In this document: piece by piece, positions 33,872 to 42,572 of the stretch
How positions within the stretch are numbered: the first letter of the stretch is position 1
How the letters are laid out: each line of letters starts with the position of its first letter
Translations under genes and position numbers: made by a program
From: Halobaculum saliterrae
Lineage (GTDB): Archaea > Halobacteriota > Halobacteria > Halobacteriales > Haloferacaceae
Reading direction: 5' to 3'
Assembly: GCF_009831625.1 (NCBI RefSeq)
Contig: NZ_WUUS01000004.1
Coordinates: 263,743-327,742, forward strand
DNA length: 64,000 nt
Notes under the pieces: model-generated
Told to the model about the DNA's origin: nothing
Database searches by the model: none
The model's input: the letters and a program-made list of their open reading frames with translations, nothing else

Positions 33872-34591
33872 GTGGCCGACGACACCGAGACGCGACGGAC
33901 GCGCAACCCCGTCCCGGAGGCGCTCGCCGAGTTCTACCTCACGACGCCGTTCACGCTCGGGCTGCTCCTCGTGGCTAACGCGCTCGCGTTCCTCGTCGGC
34001 GTGCGCTACTACGTGGAGACGATGCCCGCGGTGGCGACGTACCTGTGGCCGCTGTACGGCGACTCGCCCACCGCGATCGCGCTCGCCACGCTCGTGCTCG
34101 CGGCGCTCGTCCCGTTCGCCGGCTACCGACTGTCGTCGGTGCCGCGGTCGACGCTGTTGTCGGTGCTGTCGACGCTGGCGGTCGTCTGGCTGGTCAAGAC
34201 GGGGCTGTGGACGTTCGTCGCGCTCAACGTCCCGTTCGTCCGGCCCGACCTCCCGACGGACCTGTACGTCGGCTTCGACCCCGACTCGCTGTGGGCCTAC
34301 TGGGGCATCCTCGCCACACACGCCGCCTTCCTCGGGGAGGCGCTGTTGATCGCCCGGGTCGGGCGGACCTCGCGGCCGATCCTGGGCGGCGCCGCGCTGC
34401 TCGCGCTCGCCAACGACCTGTTCGATTACGGCTACCTCCTCGGGCTCCCCCTGGCGAACCACCCGCCGGTTCGGTACGACCCCGGCTGGACGCTCGCGTT
34501 CGGGAGCCTCGCCGCGACGTTCGTCGCGATCGCTGTCGCGGCCGCCGTCCTGCCGTCGGGCGATAGCGACGACCGGCGACGCGGCGTTTAA
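33872..34591 (+). CDS. DUF1405 membrane protein, copy B
   Basis: 239 residues starting at a GTG, six predicted transmembrane helices (TLGLLLVANALAFLVGVRYYV, AIALATLVLAALVPFAG, LSTLAVVWLVKTGLWTFVAL and others). YYVETMPAVATYLWPLYGDSPTA and FDYGYLLGLPLANHPPVRYDPGW correspond to the YYGFHPLPL and VDYFLPVAG segments of copy A. The stop codon at 34589-34591 lies inside the TATA box of the next gene. Paralogous divergent pairs of DUF1405 suggest heteromeric or duplicated function; no role known. Confidence 0.82.
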   Translation: MADDTETRRTRNPVPEALAEFYLTTPFTLGLLLVANALAFLVGVRYYVETMPAVATYLWPLYGDSPTAIALATLVLAALVPFAGYRLSSVPRSTLLSVLSTLAVVWLVKTGLWTFVALNVPFVRPDLPTDLYVGFDPDSLWAYWGILATHAAFLGEALLIARVGRTSRPILGGAALLALANDLFDYGYLLGLPLANHPPVRYDPGWTLAFGSLAATFVAIAVAAAVLPSGDSDDRRRGV

Positions 34592-34594
34592 ATA
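34587..34594 (+). promoter_or_regulatory. TATA box of the ArsR-like regulator gene
   Basis: TTTAAATA centred 27 nt before the ATG at 34618 and overlapping the stop codon of the upstream gene. It is the best TATA box in the window and predicts a leaderless transcript. Confidence 0.8.
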
Positions 34595-34617
34595 CTGCCG
34601 GCGATTACCTCACGTGT

Positions 34618-35361
34618 ATGGACTCCGCGGTACTGCTCGATCTCCTCGGGAACGAGAACCGCCGGCGCATCCTCCGGCTGCTCTCGCACAAGTCGTGTTA
34701 CGTCACCGAGATCAGCGAGTACCTCGGCGTGTCGCCGAAGGCGGTCATCGACCACCTGCGGAAACTGGAGGAGGCGGGCCTCATCGAGAGCCACACGGAC
34801 GACCGGCGGCGCAAGTACTTCCACATCGCCCGTGACGTTCGGCTGGAGGTGAACGTCTCCCGGCACGGCTTCGGTACGAAGTCCGCGTACCCCGCGAGCC
34901 CGAACCTCGACATCCAGGGCCGATGCCCGCACATGCACATCGACCTGGAGCTTCGGTCCGGCGCCGGCGACCCCGACCGCGACGACGTCGACGGCGCCGG
35001 CGCGGCCGAGAACGGCGACGGGCTCGCCGACGGCGTCGGCGACGACGGGGAGGACCTGGCCGAACTCGCCGCCGAGTTCGACGAGCTACAGGACCTGGAG
35101 AACGAGCTCTCGCTCGCACAGCGGTGGGTTCACGGGCGAATGAGCGACCTCCTCGACCGGGTGAACGACCGGCTCGGCGTCGACGCGGACTCCCGGTTCT
35201 ACGCGAAGCTGCTCGCGGCCGTCACCTCCACGGACGGCTCCCACGGCGCCGTCGTCGAGGAGGTGAACGCCGACCCGCAGGCCGTCGAGGACGGGCTGCG
35301 GCGGCTCGCCGACGCCGACCTGCTCGCACGCGAGTCCGATCGCTGGCGGCTCGTCGGGTGA
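34618..35361 (+). CDS. ArsR/PH1061-like winged-helix transcriptional regulator
   Basis: 247 residues. The N-terminal HTH (DLLGNENRRRILRLLSHKSCYVTEISEYLGVSPKAVIDHLRKLEEAGLIE) and wing (RRRKYFHIARDVRLEVNVSRHGFG) match the archaeal ArsR-type regulators exemplified by PH1061/PH1932. An acidic spacer rich in Asp/Gly leads to a second helical domain (DLENELSLAQRWVHGRMSDLLDRVNDRLG...) for dimerisation. No ligand site or partner gene is apparent. Promoter directly upstream. Confidence 0.87.
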   Translation: MDSAVLLDLLGNENRRRILRLLSHKSCYVTEISEYLGVSPKAVIDHLRKLEEAGLIESHTDDRRRKYFHIARDVRLEVNVSRHGFGTKSAYPASPNLDIQGRCPHMHIDLELRSGAGDPDRDDVDGAGAAENGDGLADGVGDDGEDLAELAAEFDELQDLENELSLAQRWVHGRMSDLLDRVNDRLGVDADSRFYAKLLAAVTSTDGSHGAVVEEVNADPQAVEDGLRRLADADLLARESDRWRLVG

Positions 35362-35482
35362 GTCGCCGGCGGCTCGTCACGAGGTCGCCGACCCCCCGCG
35401 GTCCGGAGTCGGTCACGCCACTCGACGATCTCCGTTCGTGTCGCTCCAGGAAGGGCGTGAGCAGTCCGAACGGCGACGGCGC

Positions 35483-36010
35483 TCAGACCTCCCGTGTCAA
35501 CCCGTCGCGGAGGTCGCGCCCGAAGTACAGCCCCGCGACCGACAGGAGTACGCCGACGGTGACGCCGACGCCCGCGACCGGGAGCCCGTAGTCGGCGAGC
35601 AGGCTCGTCCCGACGAGGAGCGTTCCCGTCGTCAGCGTCCCGAGGAGGAACGCGCCGCCGGCCGCGAGCGCGCCCGCCACGGCGGTCTCGAGGTACGCCC
35701 GCCGCGAGCGACCCAGCCCGAGGGCGAACGCGGCGGCGAACAGTCCGAGGTACCGCGCCAGCCCGCCGACCAGCGGCACCGCCGAGCCCGCGATCAGTCC
35801 GGCGAGGAGCACGACGAACGTGAGGAGGAACCCCTTCGCCGAGAACGGAGTCCGTCCCAGCAGCGCGCGCGAGTCGCCGTCGGCGCTCCCGCGGTCGGCC
35901 TCCTCGACCCCGCTGTCCCCGTCGGGAGCGTTCGCCGCCGAGTCCGCGGACGAGTCGCCGGCGCCGTCGCGCTCGGCGAGTTCCTGTAGTTCCTCCAGAC
36001 TCTTCGACAT
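35483..36010 (-). CDS. Small multi-pass membrane protein
   Basis: 175 residues. The acidic N-terminal half is disordered (about residues 1-50); four hydrophobic segments follow (GFLLTFVVLLAGLIAGSAVPLV, GLARYLGLFAAAFALG, AVAGALAAGGAFLLGTLTTGTLLV, LPVAGVGVTVGVLLSVAGLYFG). Only haloarchaeal relatives are expected; the final FGRDLRDGLTREV resembles a membrane-proximal charged end. No function inferred. Confidence 0.75.
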   Translation of the reverse strand: MSKSLEELQELAERDGAGDSSADSAANAPDGDSGVEEADRGSADGDSRALLGRTPFSAKGFLLTFVVLLAGLIAGSAVPLVGGLARYLGLFAAAFALGLGRSRRAYLETAVAGALAAGGAFLLGTLTTGTLLVGTSLLADYGLPVAGVGVTVGVLLSVAGLYFGRDLRDGLTREV

Positions 36011-36192
36011 ACCTCCACGTGGGCGGCCCTGGATGATGGCTCTTGTGCCATCGACGGGGACGCGACCGCTCGCATACGGACGGTGATCGCGTCAGTGCGA
36101 CACACGGCGCGTCCCCGGGACCCGCCACGGGAGCCCGCCGTCGGAACCACGGACGGGCAGGTTCAAGTTCGCCCCGGCCGCTATCCTCCGGT

Positions 36193-37461
36193 ATGACCCC
36201 GAGCCCCGGAGACCGCGTCCGCGTCGACCGCGCGGGCGTCACCGACGAGGGCGTGTTGATGCCGTCGAGCGACGAGGACCACCTCGTGCTCAAACTGGAG
36301 GGCGGGTACAACGTCGGCGTCGACCGCGACGCCGCCGCCGTCGAGGTGCTGGAGCGCGGCGCCCGCACGGTCGACGGCGACGGCGACGAGGCCGACGCCT
36401 CAGCCGTCGAGTTCGACGACGACCTCCCGACGGTCGCACTCATCTCCACCGGCGGCACCATCGCCTCCACCGTCGACTACCGCACCGGCGCCGTCACCGC
36501 TCGTTTCGACGCCGAGGACGTCCTCCGCGCCGTCCCGGATCTTGCGGGCCGAGCGAACTACCGCGGCCGCGTCGTCGCCAACATCCTCTCGGAGAACATG
36601 AACCCCGAGATCTGGACCGACCTCGCCGAGGCGGTCCACGAGGAGATCGAGGCGGGCGCCGACGGCGTCGTCGTCATGCACGGCACCGACACGATGCAGT
36701 ACTCCGCGTCGGCCCTGTCGTTCATGCTCGACACGCCGGTTCCGGTCGTGTTCACCGGCAGCCAGCGGTCGGCCGACCGTCCCTCGTCGGACAACGTGAT
36801 GAACGCCGTCTGCGCCGTCGAGGCCGCCAAGTCCGACTGCGCGGAGGTGCTGGTCTGCATGCACGCGACGCCCTCCGACGACCACTGTGCGCTCCACCGC
36901 GGCACGCGCGTCCGCAAGAACCACACCTCCCGTCGGGACGCCTTCGAGACCGTCGGCGCCGAGCCGCTGGGTCGCGTCGAGTACGACCCCCACGAGGACC
37001 GCGTCGACGTGTCCTACCGTGACGGGCGGGCGTACGCCCGCCGCGGCGACACCGACCTCGCGCTCGCGTCCGATCTGGCCGAGGACGTGGAACTGGTGAA
37101 GTTCACCCCCGGCATGGACCCCGCGGCGCTCGAGTACCTCGACGGGAAGTCCGGCGTCGTGATCGAGGGGACCGGCCTCGGGCACGTCCACACCGACCTG
37201 ATCCCCAGGTTCGAGGAGCTCGTCGACGACGGCACGACCGTCGCCATGACGAGCCAGTGTCTGGAGGGTCGTGTCTGTGATCGCGTGTACGACACCGGCC
37301 GCGACCTGCTCGACGCGGGCGTCGTCGAGTCCGGCGACACCCTCCCGGGCACGGCGAAGGTGAAGCTGATGTGGGCGCTCGCGAACGTCGCCGACCCCGA
37401 GGACGCGATGGGCCGCGATCTGGCGGGCGAGCTGACCGAGGAGTCGAAGCCGTGGGTATGA
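36193..37461 (+). CDS. gatD: Glutamyl-tRNA(Gln) amidotransferase subunit D
   Basis: 422 residues. GatD is the L-asparaginase-like subunit of the archaeal GatDE amidotransferase that converts Glu-tRNA(Gln) to Gln-tRNA(Gln) using ammonia released by this subunit. An N-terminal beta barrel ([20 protein letters not shown]...) is followed by asparaginase motifs: ALISTGGTIAST (catalytic Thr), VVMHGTDTMQYSA (second Thr/Asp), and VIEGTGLGHVHTD. GatE is not in this window. ATG 36193 matches the family start; the ATG at 36043 would add about 50 proline/arginine-rich residues. Its stop overlaps the next ATG by one base. Confidence 0.93.
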   Translation: MTPSPGDRVRVDRAGVTDEGVLMPSSDEDHLVLKLEGGYNVGVDRDAAAVEVLERGARTVDGDGDEADASAVEFDDDLPTVALISTGGTIASTVDYRTGAVTARFDAEDVLRAVPDLAGRANYRGRVVANILSENMNPEIWTDLAEAVHEEIEAGADGVVVMHGTDTMQYSASALSFMLDTPVPVVFTGSQRSADRPSSDNVMNAVCAVEAAKSDCAEVLVCMHATPSDDHCALHRGTRVRKNHTSRRDAFETVGAEPLGRVEYDPHEDRVDVSYRDGRAYARRGDTDLALASDLAEDVELVKFTPGMDPAALEYLDGKSGVVIEGTGLGHVHTDLIPRFEELVDDGTTVAMTSQCLEGRVCDRVYDTGRDLLDAGVVESGDTLPGTAKVKLMWALANVADPEDAMGRDLAGELTEESKPWV

Positions 37462-38411
37462 CGGGGGGCGAACTCGTCCGGGACGACCCGGACCACGAGT
37501 TCACGATCCGACAGGCCCGCGAGTCTGACGTCGAGGACGTCGTCAGCTTCACGCAGGACACGTGGGGGGACAGACACGGCGATTACCTCCCCGAAGTGTT
37601 CGACGAGATGGTCGCCACCGACGGGCCGACCCAGCACACGCTCGTCGTCGACGTGGACGACGGCGCCGACGTGGCGGGCGTCCTCCAGTGCGTCATGCTC
37701 TCGGACACCGAGGCGTGGGCGCAGGCGATGCGGGTAAATCCCGACTACCGCGGCCGGGACCTCTCGCCGGAGCTGTCGCGTGCGGCGTTCCGCTGGGCGC
37801 GCGACCGGGGCGCGGTCGTCTGCCGGAACATGGTGTTCTCGTGGAACGTCGCCGGGCTGGGCCAGTCGCGCTCGGTCGGCTTCGACCCGGCGACGGAGTT
37901 CCGCTGGCTCCAGCCCGACCCGGACGCCGACGCCGATCCCGGACTCGACGTCGTCGCCGACGCCGACGCGGCGTGGGCGTACTGGAGCCGCAGCGACGCG
38001 CGCGAGCACCTCCGCGGGCTCGCGATGGACGACGAGGAGTCGTGGGCCTGCTCGGAGCTGACGCGCGCGGACCTCCGGAACGCCGCCGACGGCGATGGCC
38101 TGTTCGTCGTCGTCGACGGCGGCACGCGGGCCATGTCGGCGCTGGCGTACACCTACGACCGCGAGAACGAGGACGGCGTCGAGGAGACGTGGGGCGTCTA
38201 TCACGCCGCCGCGTGGGACGACACCGAGGCGCTGGACGCGCTGACGGACGCGATCGCCCGCGACGCCGCCGACCGCGGCATCGACGCGACCCGGATCCTG
38301 ATCCCGGAGGGCGTCCGCTGGGTGTCCGACGCCGCCGCGACGCGAACGGCGGTCTCCGACGAGCCGGATTTCGTGCTCGCGGCGGACCTCACCGACGAGT
38401 CGCTGTTCTGA
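37458..38411 (+). CDS. GNAT-family N-acetyltransferase
   Basis: 317 residues in two acetyltransferase-like halves. The N-terminal half (FTIRQARESDVEDVVSFTQDTW ... AMRVNPDYRGRDLSPELSRAAFRWARDRGAVVCRN) has a complete acetyl-CoA pocket with R-G-R-D; the C-terminal half (GTRAMSALAYTYD, YHAAAWDDTEALDALTDAIARDA) is a degenerate second GNAT fold. The substrate is unknown. Starts within the gatD stop (ATGA), so it is translated as the second cistron of that operon. Confidence 0.83.
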   Translation: MTGGELVRDDPDHEFTIRQARESDVEDVVSFTQDTWGDRHGDYLPEVFDEMVATDGPTQHTLVVDVDDGADVAGVLQCVMLSDTEAWAQAMRVNPDYRGRDLSPELSRAAFRWARDRGAVVCRNMVFSWNVAGLGQSRSVGFDPATEFRWLQPDPDADADPGLDVVADADAAWAYWSRSDAREHLRGLAMDDEESWACSELTRADLRNAADGDGLFVVVDGGTRAMSALAYTYDRENEDGVEETWGVYHAAAWDDTEALDALTDAIARDAADRGIDATRILIPEGVRWVSDAAATRTAVSDEPDFVLAADLTDESLF

Positions 38412-38433
38412 CGACTCACCACGACCGAACCAC

Positions 38434-38438
38434 TTTTT
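38434..38438 (+). terminator. T-run after the gatD-acetyltransferase operon
   Basis: TTTTT 23 bases after the acetyltransferase stop. Short poly-T tracts are the usual archaeal termination signal; no hairpin precedes it. It could equally be part of the promoter of the next small gene, whose ATG is about 20 nt downstream. Confidence 0.35.
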
Positions 38439-38456
38439 CTGCCGGATTCGATCCCC

Positions 38457-38777
38457 ATGAGCGTGCTCCCCGTGGACCCCCTCCAGCAGTCCGTCGCGTC
38501 GATCCCGCCGCTGTTCGGGTCGCTTCCGGGCGGCGCCGACCTCGCGTGGACACTCCTCGTTCGGCTCGTGCCGACCGCCTGTGTCGCCGGCCTCCTCGGC
38601 TGGGACGCCGGACTCCGCAGCGACAACCCCCGCGCGTGGCCGACCGCCGCGGTCCTCGTCGGTGTCGTCAGCACGACCGCGCTGGTCGTCCTCGCCGCGC
38701 TGTACCTCGTCGGCGGCCGTGATCACCCGGTTCCGGACGCCCACGAACGGTACGGCGACGGCGGACGCGACGAGTGA
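38457..38777 (+). CDS. Small membrane protein, first of a tandem triplet
   Basis: 106 residues, two to three hydrophobic helices (ADLAWTLLVRLVPTACVAGLLGW and WPTAAVLVGVVSTTALVVLAALYLVGG). The block GLLGWDAGLRSDNPRAWPTAAVLVGV aligns with the GYFTYQDAKSRRTDSPKLW and AYWVYQDAKGRRGTDETLW blocks of the next two genes, followed by a final transmembrane helix ending with a charged tail. I treat the three as diverged paralogues. Confidence 0.65.
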   Translation: MSVLPVDPLQQSVASIPPLFGSLPGGADLAWTLLVRLVPTACVAGLLGWDAGLRSDNPRAWPTAAVLVGVVSTTALVVLAALYLVGGRDHPVPDAHERYGDGGRDE

Positions 38778-38841
38778 GTGCGGCAGGGGACGCGAGGGAC
38801 GGTGCCGCAGGAGTTATCCCTCGGCGAGCGCCTCCGGTGAC

Positions 38842-39090
38842 ATGGACGTCACAGTCGCGACCGCGGCGCTCCCGCTCCAGTTCGGCCTGATCGATCCCGG
38901 GTTCCTCGGTCTCCTGAACGTGATCGTCGCCGTCGTCGTCGGCTACTTCACCTATCAGGACGCCAAGAGCCGGCGAACCGACTCCCCGAAGCTGTGGGCC
39001 GGCGCGATGGCGCTCGCCTCGCTGCTGTTGAACCTCGTGGGGTTCCTCGTCGCGTTCGCGGTGTACTACTTCGTCGTCATTCGCGACTGA
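38842..39090 (+). CDS. Small membrane protein, second of a tandem triplet
   Basis: 82 residues, two helices (GFLGLLNVIVAVVVGYFTY and LASLLLNLVGFLVAFAVYYFVV) separated by the charged turn QDAKSRRTDSPKLW. The same YQDAK turn occurs in the following gene. The ATG at 38842 follows the previous gene by 65 bp; a GTTATCC sequence about 28 nt upstream could serve as TATA. Function unknown. Confidence 0.75.
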   Translation: MDVTVATAALPLQFGLIDPGFLGLLNVIVAVVVGYFTYQDAKSRRTDSPKLWAGAMALASLLLNLVGFLVAFAVYYFVVIRD

Positions 39091-39145
39091 GCCGCCACAC
39101 GGCGGCACCGACGCGACTTTGTCGGATGCGTCGCAACGCCGGGAC

Positions 39146-39397
39146 ATGGTCCCCCTTCCGCTGTTCGGAGCCGTCCCCGGCGGTGTCGAGTTGCTGATCG
39201 TGTTCTTCGTCCTCCTGTTGATCTTCTCGCTGTTGCTCCCCGTCGGGATGGCCTACTGGGTGTATCAGGACGCCAAGGGTCGTCGCGGAACCGACGAGAC
39301 GCTGTGGGCGCTGGCGACGGTGCTGGCGGGGCTGTTCGTCTCCGTCTTCGGCGCCGGCGCGGTGCTGCTGCTGTACCTCCTCATCGAGCGCGAATAG
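39146..39397 (+). CDS. Small membrane protein, third of a tandem triplet
   Basis: 83 residues: helix VELLIVFFVLLLIFSLLLPVGMAYWV, turn YQDAKGRRGTDETLW, helix ALATVLAGLFVSVFGAGAVLLLYLL. It shares the YQDAK[SG]RR-x-T/D...LWA pattern with the gene before it. ATG 39146 gives two clean helices; an upstream ATG at 39119 would add nine polar residues. The tandem array suggests gene duplication of a small membrane module. Confidence 0.75.
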   Translation: MVPLPLFGAVPGGVELLIVFFVLLLIFSLLLPVGMAYWVYQDAKGRRGTDETLWALATVLAGLFVSVFGAGAVLLLYLLIERE

Positions 39398-39411
39398 GCT
39401 GCGCCCTCGCC

Positions 39412-39873
39412 CTAGACCTGCACGACCCACGCCCGGTAGTCCTCGGGCTGATCGTACACCTCCGCGAACGCGCGGTCGAGGAACCCCGAGAGGCGGTTCG
39501 CGTCCGACCGAGCGGAGATACGGACGTTCGTCCCCTCGGCCTCCTCGGGCGTCTCCCGTTCCTCGATCCGGAACTCGGGGTAGTCGTCGAGCAGGGCGTG
39601 CAGTCGCTCCAGCTCCTCGTCGGTGCAGTCGAGGTTGAACGTCTTCTCGGCGAACTGGATCCACGGCGGCGCCGCCTCGCCCTCGGGCGACCCCTCGTCG
39701 TCGCCCGGGTCCTCGGAGTCGTCCTCATCGCCGGACTCCCCGAACTGGATCTCCTCGCGCGGGGGCTCGACCTCGATCGTGAGGAAGGCGCTGCCGCGCT
39801 CGCGGTGGGCGGTGACGGCGTCGGCGAACAGCTTCCGCCGGTCGGCCGACGTGTCGGCGTCGAATCGGGTCAT
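39412..39873 (-). CDS. Haloarchaeal hypothetical protein
   Basis: 153 residues, acidic, soluble. N-terminal helix ([23 protein letters not shown]) and strand ([19 protein letters not shown]), an Asp/Glu/Gly-rich linker, then a compact C-terminal domain ([34 protein letters not shown] ... [17 protein letters not shown]). It looks like a two-part haloarchaeal protein with no named domain. It lies between the triplet and adk, on the opposite strand. Confidence 0.75.
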   Translation of the reverse strand: MTRFDADTSADRRKLFADAVTAHRERGSAFLTIEVEPPREEIQFGESGDEDDSEDPGDDEGSPEGEAAPPWIQFAEKTFNLDCTDEELERLHALLDDYPEFRIEERETPEEAEGTNVRISARSDANRLSGFLDRAFAEVYDQPEDYRAWVVQV

Positions 39874-40034
39874 ACCCGTTCGTACGACGAACCGGCGTAA
39901 AAACCGGGCGCTCCCGTTTGGCCGTCGGTCGTCGGGGGCGATCGACCGACCGCGGGCGGCGGGCGACCCGGCGCGACCCCGCGAACCGCGCCGGATTCAG
40001 CACGCCTTTCACCGTGGCCCCGGAGCGTGCAGAC

Positions 40035-40661
40035 ATGGCCGACCACCGAATCCTGCTGCTCGGTCCCCCCGGGGCCGGGAAGGGAACCCAGGCGAAGCGA
40101 CTCTCCGACGAGTACGACCTCGACCACATCACGACGGGGGACGCGCTCCGGCAGAACAAGGACATGGAGACGGAGTACGGCACGCCCGGCGAGTTCATGG
40201 ACGCCGGCGAGCTCGTCCCCGACCCCGTGGTCAACGAGATCGTCGTCGCCGCTCTGGAGGAGGCCGACGGGTTCGTCCTCGACGGCTACCCGCGCAACCT
40301 GGATCAGGCGGAGTTCCTGAGCGAGGAGACCGAACTCGACCACGTCGTCTTCCTCGACGTCCCCGAGGACGAACTGGTCGACCGACTCACCGGCCGCCGC
40401 GTGTGCGACGACTGCGGCGCCAACTACCACGTCGAGTTCGACCGGCCCGAGGAGGCGGGCGTGTGCGACGAGTGCGGCGGCGAGCTGGTCCAGCGGGAGG
40501 ACGACACCGAGGACACCGTCCGCGAGCGCCTGCGCGTCTACCGGGAGAACACCGAGCCGGTCGTCGAGCACTACCGCGAGGAGGGCGTGCTCGTCGAGGT
40601 GTCCGGGGAGGGGACGCCCGACGAGGTGTTCGAGAGTCTCAGCGACGTCGTCGAGAACTGA
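40035..40661 (+). CDS. adk: Adenylate kinase
   Basis: 208 residues, ATP:AMP phosphotransferase. P-loop [18 protein letters not shown], the AMP-binding ITTGDALRQ and [11 protein letters not shown] motifs, and a LID with four cysteines in two pairs (CDDCGANYH and CDECGGEL) that bind zinc, which distinguishes it from the nucleoside-triphosphate-type archaeal kinases. Length and motifs match the canonical bacterial-type Adk used by haloarchaea. ATG 40035. The DUF106 gene, its usual neighbour, lies 100 bp downstream. Confidence 0.95.
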   Translation: MADHRILLLGPPGAGKGTQAKRLSDEYDLDHITTGDALRQNKDMETEYGTPGEFMDAGELVPDPVVNEIVVAALEEADGFVLDGYPRNLDQAEFLSEETELDHVVFLDVPEDELVDRLTGRRVCDDCGANYHVEFDRPEEAGVCDECGGELVQREDDTEDTVRERLRVYRENTEPVVEHYREEGVLVEVSGEGTPDEVFESLSDVVEN

Positions 40662-40760
40662 ACGACGGAAACCCTGCGGCGACGGCGCCGACCGCGACGC
40701 CTCGCCGGCGGCGCGACGAGAGTACAACCTTCTTACGTTGCTGTCGCCTAGCCGGGTGCA

Positions 40761-41678
40761 ATGGCACGAATCGAGAAGCGCACTCGGGAGCTCGCCTCCG
40801 AGTCCGAGATGCGCGAGGCGATCGAACTCGTCCTCGAGCGCGCGGAGGACGGCGAGATCCAGTGGGTCGACGTACGCGAGGACCTCACCAGCGGGCAGTG
40901 GGGCCGACTCATCGAGCGCGGGCTCCTCGAGGACGGCGAGACGGGCTTCGCGCTCGCCGACCGCGACGCGATCGAGGCCGGACTCGAGGCGCCGGGCGCC
41001 GACGACAGCGCGGGCGGCGGAAGCGACGTGGAGCTCCCCGACTCCGAGGGGGCGTCCTGGAGCATCTACGACAAGGGCGCGGCCGTCGTGACGCTGTTGT
41101 TCTTCGTCGGCTACTCGTACGGACCGGTCCGCAGCATCGTCGGCGAGGCGATGGACGTGGTGCTCGGGCCGCTGCAGGACCTGTTGCCGCTGTACGCGGT
41201 CATCATGATCATCGCGACGCTCACCGGGCTGTACTCCACGCTCCTGCGCGCGAACCTGATGGACATGGACCGGATGGCCGCCTACCAACAGCGGATGAAG
41301 GACATCCAGGAGCGCCGCAAGGAGGCGAAGGAGCGCGGCGACGACGACGCCATGGAGGCCATTCAGGAGGAGCAGATGGAGGCCATGGGCGACCAGCTCG
41401 GCATGTTCAAGGAGCAGTTCCGCCCCATGGTGTGGATCATGGTCCTGACCATCCCGGCGTTCCTGTGGATGTACTGGAAGATCGGCTTCCGGGGCGCCGA
41501 GGGGCAGCCCGGCCTCGACCTCCAGCCCATCGTCCTCCCCATAGCCGGCCAGGTCACGTGGACGGACACGCTGTTCGTCATGCCCACCTGGATCATCTGG
41601 TACTTCCTGTGCTCGATGGCGTTCACCCAGATCATCCAGAAGGGACTCAACATCTCGATGTCGCCGTCGACGTCGTAA
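40761..41678 (+). CDS. DUF106/EMC3-type membrane protein insertase
   Basis: 305 residues. After a soluble helical N-terminus, helices GAAVVTLLFFVGYSYG, LPLYAVIMIIATLTGLYSTLL, WIMVLTIPAFLWMYWKIGF and VMPTWIIWYFLCSMAF surround a cytoplasmic coiled segment (MAAYQQRMKDIQERRKEAKERGDDD...). This is the archaeal DUF106 (Ylp1) family of the Oxa1/YidC/EMC3/TMCO1 superfamily, thought to insert membrane proteins. In many archaea it sits between adk and cmk; here the next gene is an opposite-strand SDR. Confidence 0.9.
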   Translation: MARIEKRTRELASESEMREAIELVLERAEDGEIQWVDVREDLTSGQWGRLIERGLLEDGETGFALADRDAIEAGLEAPGADDSAGGGSDVELPDSEGASWSIYDKGAAVVTLLFFVGYSYGPVRSIVGEAMDVVLGPLQDLLPLYAVIMIIATLTGLYSTLLRANLMDMDRMAAYQQRMKDIQERRKEAKERGDDDAMEAIQEEQMEAMGDQLGMFKEQFRPMVWIMVLTIPAFLWMYWKIGFRGAEGQPGLDLQPIVLPIAGQVTWTDTLFVMPTWIIWYFLCSMAFTQIIQKGLNISMSPSTS

Positions 41679-41733
41679 CCCACACGTACCCGAGGGCGTC
41701 CGTTCTCACGTTCCCTCCTTCTTCAGTCGCTCC

Positions 41734-42432
41734 CTATCTCGTCGCCGTCTTCCACTCCCTGAGGCCGACGACCGCGCCGCCGTGCTCGGCGGGGTCGGCG
41801 TCGGTCGCCGCCCACACGAACATCGGCGCCACGTCCTCGGGGTCTCTGCCGCCCTGGTTCCCGGTGAGCGCGGTGTCGACCAACCCCAGATCGAGCGTCA
41901 TCGCCGTCGCGTCGAGGTCGGCGTGCGCCTGCCGGACGACCGCCTCGGAGCCGGCCTTCGAGACGGCGTACGCGCCCATCCCCGGCTTCGGATCGCGGGC
42001 GACCGACCCCGAGGGCACGAGGACCCGTGCGTCCTCGTTCAGGTACGGAGCGGCCTCACGAACTGTGGCGAACACGCCCCGGACGTTCGTGCGAACGGTG
42101 TCGTCGAAGCGGCTGTACGGCTCGTCGTCGAGGGGCATCTCGCCGGGGGCGCCGTGGTTGACGGCGGCGTTGGCGACGACCACGTCGACCCCGGCGCGCT
42201 CGCCCGCGCGGTCGGCGTGTTCCATGAGCCGTTCGAGGTCGAACTCGTCACGCACGTCCGCCCGGAGGCCCGAGGCGGAGCCCGGGCGCGAGAGCGCGTC
42301 GACCGTCCCCTCGACTGCGTCGCCGTCGCGCGAGCAGACGACGACGTGAGCGCCCGCGTCGGCGAACGCCGAGGCAACGGCCCGTCCGACGCCGCGCGTT
42401 CCGCCGGTGACGACCGCGGTGGTTCCGTCCAT
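41734..42432 (-). CDS. Short-chain dehydrogenase/reductase
   Basis: 232-residue classical SDR: TGGTRGVG cofactor motif at the N-terminus, VVVANAAVN (the NNAG position), catalytic Ser in VPSGSV, and YAVSK (Tyr/Lys). The N-terminal CSRD after beta-2 favours NADP(H). Substrate unknown. It lies next to the carotenoid operon but on the opposite strand; relation to carotenoids is not supported by sequence. Confidence 0.87.
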   Translation of the reverse strand: MDGTTAVVTGGTRGVGRAVASAFADAGAHVVVCSRDGDAVEGTVDALSRPGSASGLRADVRDEFDLERLMEHADRAGERAGVDVVVANAAVNHGAPGEMPLDDEPYSRFDDTVRTNVRGVFATVREAAPYLNEDARVLVPSGSVARDPKPGMGAYAVSKAGSEAVVRQAHADLDATAMTLDLGLVDTALTGNQGGRDPEDVAPMFVWAATDADPAEHGGAVVGLREWKTATR

Positions 42433-42540
42433 GGGATCGCCAGGGGCCGGCGGGAGGTAGTGGTTGCGGACCGCGGCGACGTGCGCGACGGGCGATCGCC
42501 CTCCGTGGAGGGACCGATGGCGGCGATGCTCGTGCGACCA

Positions 42541-42548
42541 TATTTATA
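42541..42548 (+). promoter_or_regulatory. TATA box of the carotenoid operon
   Basis: TATTTATA centred about 28 nt before the ATG at 42573, leaderless arrangement. It is the only strong TATA in this region and should drive the desaturase-lyeJ-cruF operon. Confidence 0.7.
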
Positions 42549-42572
42549 CATCGCCCCGCCGTAACACGGTTA

